Assembly (NCBI RefSeq): GCF_945859685.1
Contig: NC_079148.1
Span: 32,437,946-32,501,945 of the forward strand
Direction of reading: 5' to 3'
Length of the DNA stretch: 64,000 nt
Source of the DNA: Eupeodes corollae
Taxonomy: Eukaryota; Arthropoda; Insecta; Diptera; Syrphidae
The notes under the pieces were generated by a model. That model was not told the origin of the DNA. It ran no database searches and saw only the letters and a program-made list of their open reading frames with translations. The position numbers and the translations under genes were made by a program. This document shows positions 11,846-22,820 of this stretch, in pieces (positions within the stretch are counted from its first letter, which is position 1; each line of letters opens with the position of its first letter).

Positions 11846-13100
11846 TTATTTACTACAAATACATATATTGAGGTTTTCCAAGTTTTGCAAAAACGAAATG
11901 GGGCTCCACCTTGGCTGATATTTTTGTTTATACTCTCGTATTTACAATGATATCTAAATCCCTTGATTTTTTACATTATTAACATCAAAATTATACTTCT
12001 TATTGGAATATTATATTATTATTTGAGTTTAATATTCTCCTACAGAAGTCACTGTTCTCTTAGAATTATCCACCTACAATAATTTAACTCAAAACTGAAT
12101 ACAAATTAAATTTAAATCAACTTAGAATTCTTAGAATTTAATATAAATATGGATTATTTTAATTCTACAACAATTTTGTTCTTTATCATATAAAAGCCGC
12201 ATAAAGAGATATTACTTAAAAACCTAACAAGACAGTATCTAAGTAGATGTAGTTTGAAAAACAAGTTTTGTGTATAAGGCCCCTTAAGTTAAATGTTATA
12301 CGATGTAAATGAAATGTTAAAAAAGGTAATCGTGCACAATAAACTTGTTTTTGCAATCAGAACGTGAATAAATGTAATCAAGTACTTTTATATAAATATG
12401 TTAGTACCTAAGCCTTATAATAATTTTAAGGGCCTCTTAGCTTTCGTAAACAAGTGTGTATATAAAAAGAATTTAACAGACTTTCTAAAAATAGAACGTT
12501 GAAAACTGAGACACTATAACGCTTAAATTATGAAATTTTAAACTTTCTAGTTTATAATTTAATAAGTAACTAATTAACTAAACTTAATTAACATTTATTA
12601 GTAAACATATTCACATAAGCGATTCAAATAAATAATTCATAATTTCTTCTTCTGGTAGGAATAAATACACTACAAAGCATATTTATACTTACAAATAAGA
12701 TACGATCACATTTTCTGAAATTTTCTTTGGCCAATTTTGATTTATTAATTCGAGCCTTCACAATAAACTTATCTAATTCCTAAAATTACAAATTAAACAC
12801 GAAAAACCTTCATAACTTCATAAGAACTTAAATATGTTTAAATATCTTCTCACTAATTCACTTTTTCTCAAGATCGTAACTACATTGAACTCTTACAAAG
12901 CTTTTGATCATCATAAGCTTTAGCTTCTACCTCTTGTGCCTGACCTTGTCACCATCAGGCATACCAAAACCACAGGAAACAAACAGATAGGCATATTTTT
13001 ATAACTCATGCAAAAGTAAAACCGAAAACAAAAATACAAATTTACAACAAAAAATTATGACTCACATCTTTTAGTTGATAAATTTTGCATTTAAAATCGA
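11846..13100. other. Intronic AT-rich sequence
   Basis: I see no gene or identifiable repeat. At 12,938-12,962 a short perfect hairpin (TGCCTGA / TCAGGCA) is present, of unknown meaning. Confidence 0.45.
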
Positions 13101-13129
13101 CCGGATATTTCATGTGTTGTAACTTTCCA

Positions 13130-13720
13130 ACTTTTTTTCAGCGGCAACGCGCGGTGGCGGCGGTGGTATTGCTTGTGTAAAGCGTTACGGTTTCTCTTTT
13201 AATCTCAAGCCCGTAAAGATATTTTAAACTTAAATTTTTCGCGACATTTAACTTGTTAAACTGAAAATTGCACTAATTTTGACAAATCAGCAGCGCCAGC
13301 GTTCGAATTATGATTGAAGTGAACCGAAACACAAAGTGCACGTGTACTTGATAACATCAAAAGATACAAACAGCAAAAATAAAACTGCAATCTTCGCGTG
13401 GTTGTGTAAACAAATTTAGATGAAAAAGCCAAACCAACTTAAACAAACTCATTACGATGACTAAATGACAATCAAAGAAATTCATCGGCGAAACTCGACT
13501 CAGCGGCGCGTCGCGATCGTTCCGTAGACGCTTAAAGCCAACTTTTCAAAACTCCAACAACAACAAAGACAACAAATGAAATGTAAAACCCAACAATTCA
13601 AGTTTATCCATTGAGTTTAAGTCGAAGCATTAAAGTCGCCTTCCGTCGCTCGTGGTATAAAGACAGTTGTTCAAGTCAAAGTCGCGATCCGATCGTGAAT
13701 AAATTTTAACATTTACAGAA
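13130..13720. promoter_or_regulatory. GC-richer, CpG-rich island, possible promoter
   Basis: Within very AT-rich DNA, 13,138-13,165 and 13,495-13,535 are GC- and CpG-rich, with short (GGC)n-like and GCGCGTCGCGATCG words. A TATAAAG box lies at 13,656-13,662 on the plus strand, with GATCCGATCG about 30 bp downstream. I find no exon attached to it. It could be an alternative promoter or untranslated first exon of the flippase gene (minus strand) or of an unseen plus-strand transcript. This is inference from composition. Confidence 0.25.
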
Positions 13721-15004
13721 AATTTATGAATACATAATGTTTTTGTACTTTCCACCTGATGTAAATTGTTGTTACTGTTTTTCTAATTGAAATCGATAAA
13801 TGAACTACGATATATTCAAACATGTAGAGCAGACCCCATCAACAGCTGGATGACATTAATATACAATCATTTTTCGATCTAGACAAAAATTCCCTCCAGT
13901 CATTAATATTTAACAACAATTAAAATATTAGTTAAGCCGTGTCGAGTGTCTGTTAAGTATATTTACAGTGGTTCGTGTTATATGTTTTACTTTTTGCCTT
14001 ACTGTACCGAATTTGATGAAATTTTTGATATGGTTATTGATGGCAAAGAAAAGAGGATTTCACTTGATATTTAACTACCTCACTTATGTCATATCAAAAT
14101 TAATGTTCGCTTTAAAAAAAATAAAAGCCCATAAAATATCAAAGTTTTTAATTGAACAAAAAATCTATTTGTTTTTTATTTAAATCTGTTAAAACTTTGT
14201 GATTTTCAAAACTAAACTTTTTTAAGTTTACTGTTATTTTGGTTATAAATTCAAATGAGTATAATAAATGATGTTGCCAATATTGTAAGCATTTGGCTCC
14301 TCTGTTAAACGTAAATGCATTGAATAGGAACGTACGAAATAGGGCCTGTAATTGCAAACTTGATTTGTATCTATTTTTAGGTAACTATTTACTATACGAG
14401 TATTTTCGGTACTTAATTATTAAATAAAATGTACAAGTTAGGAAAAAGTTATGAAAGATAAACAAGGTATTATGATTTTTAAAGGTATCTCATCGACTTT
14501 CGTAAAATTATTTCCAATAAGAGGTTTCACTTTGATTCGTCCGCTAATTGGAAGCCACTTTTGAAGCTGTTCTCTTTTGAAATAAGACAACTAAGACACA
14601 TCAACAACTTATTTATTTTCGAATTCACACTACAATGAAAGTGAACTTTGTCAGCATAAGTTCGCAAAACTAAAACACTTATCGTAAGGCACCATATCTT
14701 CAGGTAATAGTAAAACTAGATGAACAACTTAAGCTATTGGGACAATAATCCAAGTGTCGTGCGTGTCTCTCAAGAATCTATCCTTGGGCTTTTAAATTTA
14801 AGCACGGAACTCTTACCGGCGTATCTTCGCTGATTGGGTTTTTAAATCTGTTAAAGTGATCACAATTTTCTTAAAGCTGTATGGTGACCCATTTGGGACT
14901 CGAAAAATCCAAGAATGGTTGTTAAAAAGACTGTTTATCCTCAATGCATCACTGTTTGCTACAGTTTTTGGGCTTGTGTAATGGATTACTCTAAAAAACT
15001 ACGA
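13721..15004. other. Intronic AT-rich sequence
   Basis: I see no coding or repeat signal. The frame at 13,968-14,183 is hydrophobic by AT bias only. Confidence 0.45.
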
Positions 15005-16015
15005 GCAACATTTTTAACTTGCGACATATAGCAACTTATCCCTAGTCTTCGCCCTATAGCCTAAGCCAATAGGTTGACATTACAATGATAGAAAAGTTGA
15101 AAAAAGAGGGCATTGTTTCGAATGACTTCAAATTCGCGTCTGAGGTTTTATATTTATTTCAAGACTAAAAATAACAGTAAGCCCCATAGGAATTGTTCGG
15201 TCAAAAATCGAAAATTCGAACAGATAGATTTTTTTTTTTAATTTGGCTTCTTTCAATATATGTACCCGTGGCATGATGGTTAGTGCGTTGGGCTGTCATG
15301 CAAGGGGTCTTGGGTTCAATCCCTGCCTGTGCCAGCTTAATTTAAAAAAAAATAATTTTCGCGGGTACTGCCTCTTGCGAGGAATTGACAAATCTTTCAA
15401 GAGTAATTCTTGTCATGAAAAAGTGCTTTCTCAAACTAGCCGTTCGGATTCGGCCTTAAATTGTAGGTCCCTTCCATTCCTGACAACAGTACTCGCACAC
15501 AGGAATGGTTGAAAGTTGTAAGTCACTAGGCCCTGGTTCACAACGGACTGTTGCGCCACCCCATTTGATTTGATTTTTCTTTCAATATAAACCAAATATT
15601 TGGGTATTGCTCCAGAAGGGTACCTCCCATAGAACCGTTGTTTTGTTTTTAAGTTTTCTCAAGAACTAATCAACCGAGTTCAATGATTTTTGTATGCAAA
15701 CGTTATTGCTGTTTTTATTTTTTATTTTCCAAAAAAAAATATTAAACATTCTTTTCGAAATTCAATTGGTCATAAGTTTTTTACGAAATTGAAATTGAAT
15801 TAACTCAAATAAAAAAATTGTATACATACAAAATTAATGTAAAAAAAAAACGATTTTCAAATACAAAATTAATTACATGCCATTTAAATTTTTGAAGACG
15901 AACTTTTTTACAGTTAAATGTTTAAATCTTAAAACACAGGAAATATTTTAAAACATACTTATTCGATACATGAGCAGGTTTGTACGAATCATTCGTGTAT
16001 TTTGTTTTCTAAACA
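15005..16015 (-). repeat. Family-B repeat split by a SINE
   Basis: Flanking blocks match the reverse complement of copy 1. 15,005-15,040 matches the 3' hairpin zone (AACTTGCGACATATAG). 15,236-15,260 plus 15,577-15,660 matches 1,490-1,570, including the AATTTGGCT and ATAGAACCGTT words. 15,880-16,010 matches the 5' end. Removing the SINE at 15,261-15,576 restores one continuous repeat, so the SINE landed in an existing family-B copy. Confidence 0.65.
15261..15576 (+). mobile_element. tRNA-derived SINE, full length, with 13-bp target duplication
   Basis: The 5' part is tRNA-like, with a box-A-type TGGCATGATGGTTAGTGCG and a perfect box B, GGTTCAATCCC, about 30 bp later. It ends with GCGCCACCCC and a (TTTGA)n tail. 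The target duplication TTCTTTCAATATA occurs at 15,248-15,260 and 15,577-15,589. RNA polymerase III would start at its 5' end. The 32 bp before the tail (15,529-15,560) match the 3' end of the local RTE LINE at 28 of 32 positions. The frame at 15,243-15,512 is not a gene. Confidence 0.92.
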
Positions 16016-17230
16016 AGTTGATATGGTTTCTTTGATGATCATAAATTTCCATTAACTTTTTAATTATTAAAAAATATTCAATATTTTTTTCCAAAATTTA
16101 ATATCTTAAAAGAAATTCTAAAAAAAACACATAATTTATAAGCAATAAATAACTGCATACCAAAAATATTTTTAAAGAAATGTTTATACAAAAATAATTT
16201 AATTTAAACAATTTAGAAAACGCCCTAATATCATTCGAAACCAAAGCACAAATTACGTATTTTTTGAGAAATTCAATGTAATTGACATTTTTTGAAGACA
16301 CAGTTACAATTTTTAGATACAATATCTAGTACGCTTAATAAGCTTAATTTTTCAAATGAAAGTTTCCTAACCAACTTATTTCTCATAAAGGTGATCACAA
16401 TTAACCTCTGAAATCTTTTGAGGTAGCACCTTTAGGCTATTTACCTAAGACCGCTCTAAAAGTTTATTCCAATGATACACAATCGATGGTATTTATGAAG
16501 ATATCGTGGAGATATAGCTCCAAATGTGTGAATTGTTCAAACAAAATTTCATCAAAATAATATGACGGTGCCACCGTCATTTTGCTGACATTGTTCTCCA
16601 TTGATAAGGGCATTCCTCTTACGATGTATTAAATATCACAGATTTTTCATTGAAAATAATGTATTTCAAAATAAAACCTTTGACAAGTAAATCGTGTGGA
16701 ACTATCCATCATTTTAGAATTAACCAAAGATTATTAATTTCTTTACACTAGTCCAAATGTCATTAATGATTTATGTTTGTCACTAGCATAAACATAATGT
16801 ACTGCCATACAACTCCATCCATATAGAGTGTGACACTTAAATCAAGTTACATTCAAACTTTACTGGTCCCTTCCAAACATAAATCAAAGTTTTACTTAAA
16901 ACAATAAACATTTCTCATAGTTTCAAGCAATTGCTGCCCTGGTCTCGGTCGTTAGTCCCCATAAAGTCTACTTTTCAAATTTCACGTACAATTTTATATC
17001 ATCATAAAAAAAACTTTTAATTAAAGAGAAAAAACACTTAAGTGGTAAGAACTAATCTCAAGAGTCAATTGTTTTGTTTAAAAAGTGACCCTAATAATAA
17101 ATAGTTTTTTAGTTCTGTCTAGAGAGCAAACATATTGGAATGGGCTAACAAAGATACAGTGATGTTAAAAAATATAATTTTTATTAGATAAAGCAAACAT
17201 TTATAGTATTATTTTAAAAAGGCTGGGAAA
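16016..17230. other. Intronic AT-rich sequence
   Basis: I see no supported feature. The minus-strand frame at 16,098-16,322 is low-complexity and rejected. Confidence 0.45.
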
Positions 17231-17239
17231 GACGATTTT

Positions 17240-17640
17240 AATATTGACGGAGCTATAAGCCCAGAGCAGTATATCAACAATTAAAAAATCACAGTTACGC
17301 GGGCGCAAGTTTCGAGAAGACGCGCATAAATAAAATCATAAATAAATAATAATTGATTCGTTCAATGAATTTTTGGAACTAAATATTTTTAAATCGTCAA
17401 CAAATAAAAGACAGTTTGAAAAACTAAGATATTATTGAAGTCGTTAATAAAAATAAAAAGAACTGGTCCAAGGTGACTACCTTAAGGAACACCCAAAATA
17501 CGTATAGTTTCCGTAGACAAGGCATTATCAATTTTCACCACCTGATAAATAACTCTTCATCCACATTAGTAGCTGAGAGTGAAATCCATATACCTCTAGT
17601 CTTCTCAAGAGAAAAATCAGTGTAAATAGTGACGACTTGA
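17240..17640 (-). pseudogene. LINE reverse transcriptase relic
   Basis: On the minus strand 17,410-17,500 reads GVP, stop, GSHLGPVLF, then INDFNN and LLFVDDLKIF. This is the QGS...YADD palm region of a Jockey/CR1-like reverse transcriptase, with VDD in place of the usual ADD box and a stop in place of Gln. It is similar in style to the LINE at 2.3-4.4 kb and badly decayed. Confidence 0.72.
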
Positions 17641-18226
17641 GAACGTATTTCCATCTGTCATAACATTTTGATAAATATTTATATTGGTACAGTATATATA
17701 GTGATTGTTTTTATTTTATGCTTAAAAAATAAAAATAAAAATATAAGGAATATTCTAACAAAAGTTAAAGCATTTTTTTTACATAACGATGTTTTTTTTT
17801 AAATTACTACAGTTAAATTACTATCGAAATACCTTTTAAAATCGTGTTAAGTAGTTAAGACTTGGAATATGGTTTTAGTTTTTTCATTTAAACTAATCGA
17901 ATCAAAAGAGTCTTATTTTGTATCTGATCTGAAGGGGTATTTTCTTAAGCGCTAGGAAAAGCTGTTAGACTTCTAACTGAAACCACATCCGCAAAAATTG
18001 CAAGAACCAAAAGAAGTCACGCATATCTTCACTTGTAGAAGGTATTCTTTTGAAAAATTGATTTATCCATTTAATAAGTTGTAAAAAAAATATAAGAAAG
18101 TACTACAGACAATTGATAAACGTTTCTTTAATTCGAATATCTTCGAAACAAACAATTATGTCGACCTGGAGGTTATAATTTATAAACATTTGTAATATCA
18201 ATGCATTTGAACATTTTGAAGGAAAT

Positions 18227-18543
18227 CAAATCAAATCAAATGGGGTGGCGCAACAGTCCGTTGTGAACCAGGGCCTAGTGACTTACAACTCTCAACCATT
18301 CCTGTGTGCGAGTACTGTTGTCAGGAATGGAAGGGACCTACAATTTAAGGCCGAATCCGAACGGCTAATTTGAGAAAGCACTTTTTCATGACAAGAATTA
18401 CTCTTGAAGGAATTGTCAATTCCTCGCAAGAGGCAGTACCCGCGAAAATTAATTTTTTAAATTAAGGTAGCACAGGCAGGGATTGAACCCAAGACCCCTT
18501 GCATGACAGTCCAACGCACTAACCATCATGCCACGGGTACTAC
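18227..18543 (-). mobile_element. tRNA-derived SINE, full length, with target duplication
   Basis: This is the same SINE as at 15,261, in reverse. The box B complement GGGATTGAACCC lies at 18,479-18,490 and the tRNA-like head ends at 18,540. Its (ATTTG)n tail lies at 18,227-18,242. The 13-bp target duplication TTTTGAAGGAAAT is perfect: 18,214-18,226 and 18,544-18,556. The right copy of that duplication lies three bases from the edge of the large palindrome. Confidence 0.92.
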
Positions 18544-18559
18544 TTTTGAAGGAAATATA

Positions 18560-19059
18560 TCCTTTCAGTATAAATAATTTTGTAATAATTTTAAAATACA
18601 TTTTTCGCATTTGATTGGAATAAAATTTGATATTTTTATTATAAGCTTATAAGCCAAAAAGACGTATACAAAATTTGAAAAACATGCAATCTATAAATTG
18701 AAATTTAAGTTGTTTTCTGTCAAGATAGTCAAGTCATTTAACGAATTTGGGAGTATCATTGTTCACGAACATTTATCAAATATATTTCCTTCCTTCATTG
18801 TTCACGAACATTTATCAAATATATTTCCTTCAAATATATTTGATAAATGTTCGTGAACAATGATACTCCCAAATTCGTTAAATGACTTGACTATCTTGAC
18901 AGAAAACAACTTAAATTTCAATTTATAGATTGCATGTTTTTCAAATTTTGTATACGTCTTTTTGGCTTATAAGCTTATAATAAAAATATCAAATTTTATT
19001 CCAATCAAATGCGAAAAATTTATTTTAAAATTATTACAAAATTATTTATACTGAAAGGA
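18560..19059. repeat. Near-perfect 500-bp palindrome
   Basis: The 228-bp arms 18,560-18,787 and 18,832-19,059 are reverse complements with a single mismatch that I can find (18,599 C versus the complement of 19,021). The 44-bp spacer holds an extra 36-bp copy of the arm's inner end. I see no protein coding and no copy elsewhere in the window. Possible origins are a recent inverted duplication, a fold-back element or a sequencing fold-back artefact. Confidence 0.93.
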
Positions 19060-21317
19060 ATTCTAAAAGAAAAGAATTAAAATATTAATAACAGTCAAAT
19101 TATTTTACACAGTTCTGTAATTATGTATATCAGTTTTATTAAATATCTTAGATCATTTTTTGTTATTTAAGATTTATGGGAAGGTATTAAAAAAAAGAAC
19201 ATCAAGCATGGTTAAACAATAATAGAAGAAAAAAAAACATCAAGTAAACTCTGAACTTTATGCGTCGTGCGCCGTCTAGTTCATTGATCACGTCACTTAT
19301 TAAGTGTGCATCATGTACCCCAACCCAACAAATTGTGTTGTTCCATAATAATAATTATAAAATGGGATCGAAATCAAATTGATTAATAAAATTATTGAAT
19401 CCACTTGAAGGCCAATGCCAATATTTTTTTTATTTTGTAAATATTCCTCCGTACAGTAGATAGGTACAAACTAGTATATATCCCAAAGTACACAAACTCA
19501 AAAACTGAAGTGACTCCGCGTTTTTCTGATAAAATACTTGTTTATCAAAAACTGGCGTGCAGAAGATAATAATTATGTTATCTACAAAAGGTAAGGCAAT
19601 ACATTTTATCATAGACTGAATGGAACATCAATGTAGGTACACGTGAACTCAGATAAAAGGATCAAATAAGTTTGATTGATTTGTAAAAGGTTTGACATTT
19701 ACGAAAACAATAAAAATATTATTCATGCAAAAACATAACGACAAAATTTATATTTAAGTGGAAAGATAACTGATCAAAATTTCTTTAATCCACAACAATT
19801 CATGAACAATACAAAACATTTTGGTAGCTTACGAATATCCTACATAAAATTATGAAAGTATTCATGAAAGTATTCATTAAATGAAGAAAGATTTAAGGAA
19901 CTTGTTTAAATCAATAAACATTTTCATTAAACTTAGGGAAGCGATAGTAAGCTGTGTTTTATTTACATATTTTTTTTTTAAATTGCAATGACCCAATGAA
20001 AAGTATCATAAGTCAGTGACTCTTTCTGTTAATTAATGTTAATCTTTATTCACTCGATGACAAAACCATAAGCAGTCGAAAGACTAAGAAGAAATCAATG
20101 ATTTATCAATGAAGATAAATAATTAACTCATCGTAAACATTTGTATTTTATTTAAGTATCTGCCTTTTCTGATGAAAGAATTTCGTACCCAATACAGAAA
20201 GTCAAAACCTGTTAAAAATTGCAGTAGGAACTTTGTAAATAATACCAAAGTTTGTGAACATATTTTTTATCCATGTAATTTTTAATTGACTCAAAGAAGT
20301 TAGTCGTTATATTTACGTAAGGTTTTGGTTCAAAGTGAATATAATCGTGTTTTAGGTCATATATATAGGATTAAATTTATTCGCTTTAATAAGAAAATTA
20401 TAAATACAATGTTGATGCTGCAACAATTAGTAAAATGCAGCGTGCTGTTAAGCTCAGCTCTTTAATGAAATTTGGTCAAAACGATTCGCTGATTAAATTC
20501 CTAGTCTACTATGAAATTTCTCAACCTTTTAAGCCCCTAGAATTTATACCAATGTTTTTAGAGTGATTTCTGTTGTTCGAGATTCATATTTTTGTCGTCC
20601 TTATATCAATAACCGGTAGAGATGATGGCAATCGAATGGAAATACATTTTTTTACAGATATTAACATCAAAAGAAGCAGAAAAGAGTTTCAAAATTATTA
20701 AGTAAAGGATTTTTTGGTTGACCCCAAAATATCCCTCAACATATTAAGGCCAGTGATATCAATTGACTTTCATATAACATGCATTGGAACATAATATCAA
20801 ATTTGTATCAATTCGAAAAACAATTAACTTTTTTGACATTTGGTATTTTTTTAGAAAATTCGAAATGTTGGTTTTTCTCAACTAAAATTGGTAAGAACAG
20901 ATTTACATTTCGAATATCTCGAGAATCAATAAAGGTTTTGACTTCAAAACTTTTTCATTCTATTATTTTGGTTATATAAAGCAATTTCAGTTTTAGAAAA
21001 ATCCCAATGGATCTTTTTTTTAATAACAAATAAAATTATTTGTAAAAATCTATTTTCTGTTATTAAATATCTCGGGAAAAAAACAACTATACTGTAATCA
21101 AACTAGTTTTATCATTATGCAAAACATTATTGTAAGCTTTTATATTGAATTATCTTGAGAACAGCAGAGGCATTAAAACATTGCAACATGTTTTTTAACT
21201 TACACAAAATGTTCTTATTAATTGTTTGTAAAACTTTTAAATATATCGACATGCATGCAAAATTATCAGTGTATGGGTTCCATCCTTGTCTAATTCAATC
21301 TCGATTTGTAGATATGT
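19060..21317. other. Intronic AT-rich sequence with faint family-A/B-like words
   Basis: I find no gene. Between 20,780 and 21,260 there are repeated ATCTCGAGAA and ATCTCGGGAA-type words that recall the internal monomers of families A and B, but the match is too weak to call a copy. Confidence 0.4.
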
Positions 21318-21410
21318 AATCCTGACATCAGAACTCGCACAAGGCAATGGCTGAGTGTTGTAAGTCACTAGGCCCTAGTTATCAACGGACTGTTGCGCCA
21401 CCCAATTTAT
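21318..21410 (+). mobile_element. SINE 3' fragment
   Basis: The last 90 bp of the SINE are present, including TAAGTCACTAGGCCCTAG and GGACTGTTGCGCCACCC, followed by an ATTTATTTA tail. The tRNA-like head is missing, as expected for a 5'-truncated insertion. Confidence 0.8.
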
Positions 21411-21562
21411 TTATTTAATTTTTTTTAATTTAAAGAAAAGCTACTTCAAAGAAAATTCATGACCAAAATTTGTATGGACGGCCGTTTGTAGGGTGCACAT
21501 TTTCAAGACACCTCAATTTAGTTTTGAACCCCAATTTTAAATTTCTAAAAAAAAACACCCAC

Positions 21563-21715
21563 CTTTCGTTTCGACCACGAAGCTCTTGGTATCCTTTGTT
21601 CGACATCATTAGCTGAAGTAACATCTGGCTGCAAATTCCATAAAGGTATTCCATAACCATTTGTATTGACTCTACGATATCCACTCCAATGATCATGTCG
21701 CCCAATAAAATTCAT
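21563..21715 (-). CDS. P4-type phospholipid-transporting ATPase, coding exon 1
   Basis: Starting at the ATG at 21,713-21,715, the minus strand encodes 51 residues that begin MNFIGRHDHWSGYRRVN and end RASWSKRK at a GTGGGT donor (21,557-21,562). The end is phase 0 and the acceptor of the flippase exon at 8,983 is also phase 0. The join reads KRK-GSRVNTINDWLR without a stop. The stretch is polar, as expected for the cytosolic N-terminus before the first membrane segment of P4-ATPases, which is poorly conserved. Support is therefore splice signals, phase, start codon and position rather than strong sequence similarity. A different frame over the same bases has a longer run (21,457-21,705) but crosses the donor and resembles nothing. 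Confidence 0.7.
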
Positions 21716-22820
21716 ATTTGTTCTTGATTTTCAAAAAAAAATCTATTCATAAACACACACAATTATTATAGAAAAGACATAACAATTATGTTTCTTTTGT
21801 GTTTTTCGTTTACACTCGAGATACTAAATTTCCAAAAACACAAAACAAAAATCAAACTTTATTTAAAAAGTCGAAAAGAATTTTAATTTCTGCAAAAAAT
21901 CTTAATTTATTAACCCGCACCGTTTTGAGCATTTGTTGATATACCGAAAGATGATGGAATACTGAATTTTCTCGCAACCAAGAAATACAATAATTCTTGA
22001 GATTCTATATTTTGCTGGTCGGCGGCGGCGGTTTGTCTCTAAGGACACTTGCACTTATATTAGAAGCTTTGATCTACTACTCTTAAACAATCGAACCATG
22101 TTCGATAGCTTGAACAAAAAAAAAACACTTTTAACAAGAATCTTTAAACTTTTGCAAAATATTTACATCGAAGCAAAGTTCACACATTTGCGGTAGTTAC
22201 AAGACCTACTCGAGTAGAGGTCATATTTTCCACCTGTGCCTATCGTCAGCATGATCTTGATCTTTCATCGTACAACAATATCGCACATCTCATCACCCAG
22301 AATCCAGAAACGCAGAAAAGCTGTTAATGAATAGGTTGTGAATTTCATTAATATATGGTTAAGTTTTAATTATCACATTTCGTTAAAGGAACGTCACACC
22401 AAGCTGATGAAGCACCACCCATGAGTTCATTTCAAAATTAAACAAAAACAATGCATTTTACGGTTCGATTTGGACTACGCGCGTGGCACGCAATTAATTG
22501 TAGTAAATTCTGCTAAAGGTTTAAAAGTTTGCTATGTGATCTCAGAACGTCGTCGTCGCGGACTTGCGCTCGAATGCGGGAATACACGCAAATAGTGAAC
22601 TTACTGATTCGTAACACTCCTTTTTTCCGACGCGGTGTTCACTATTTTCGATGTATAAGCACGATGTGAAGCTATGCATCGCCGAATCTGAACTGTAGAA
22701 GCAAGTAAAATAATACTTCTGATTTCTGAAGTTGAAGATCATTTTTTTTTGTTTTTGGTCTTTCTTTTCGAGTGTATCTGAATCTGAATCAAAAACATAT
22801 CACACGCTTGAAGCCAGCCG
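21716..22820 (-). promoter_or_regulatory. 5' flank of the flippase gene, probable promoter/5'UTR zone
   Basis: Upstream of the start codon there are two GC- and CpG-richer patches, about 22,020-22,035 with a (GGC)n run and 22,545-22,640 with GTCGTCGTCGCGG. No TATA box or initiator can be fixed by eye. Transcription would run leftwards into exon 1. This is an inference from position and composition. Confidence 0.3.

Larger units (their letters stand above)
8984..21562 (-). other. Intron 1 of the flippase gene (12.6 kb, filled with transposons)
   Basis: Exon 1 ends at 21,563 with donor GTGGGT and exon 2 begins at 8,983 after CAG. Both junctions are phase 0, so they join in frame. In between lie a Helitron with a nested RTE LINE, a family-B repeat split by a SINE, a LINE relic, a second SINE with its target duplication, a 500-bp palindrome and a SINE fragment. 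All named elements are listed separately. By contrast, introns in the other two genes are under 90 bp. Confidence 0.7.

Noticed and set aside
15243..15512. 89-codon frame across a tRNA-like sequence, and the idea of a true tRNA gene at 15,262
   Set aside because: Box A and box B are present, but the unit is about 316 bp with a LINE-like tail and target duplications. It is a SINE, not a tRNA gene.
21457..21705. 82-codon minus-strand frame starting MGDMIIGVD
   Set aside because: It runs past the GTGGGT donor into the intron and resembles nothing. The frame starting at 21,715 joins in phase to the flippase exon instead.
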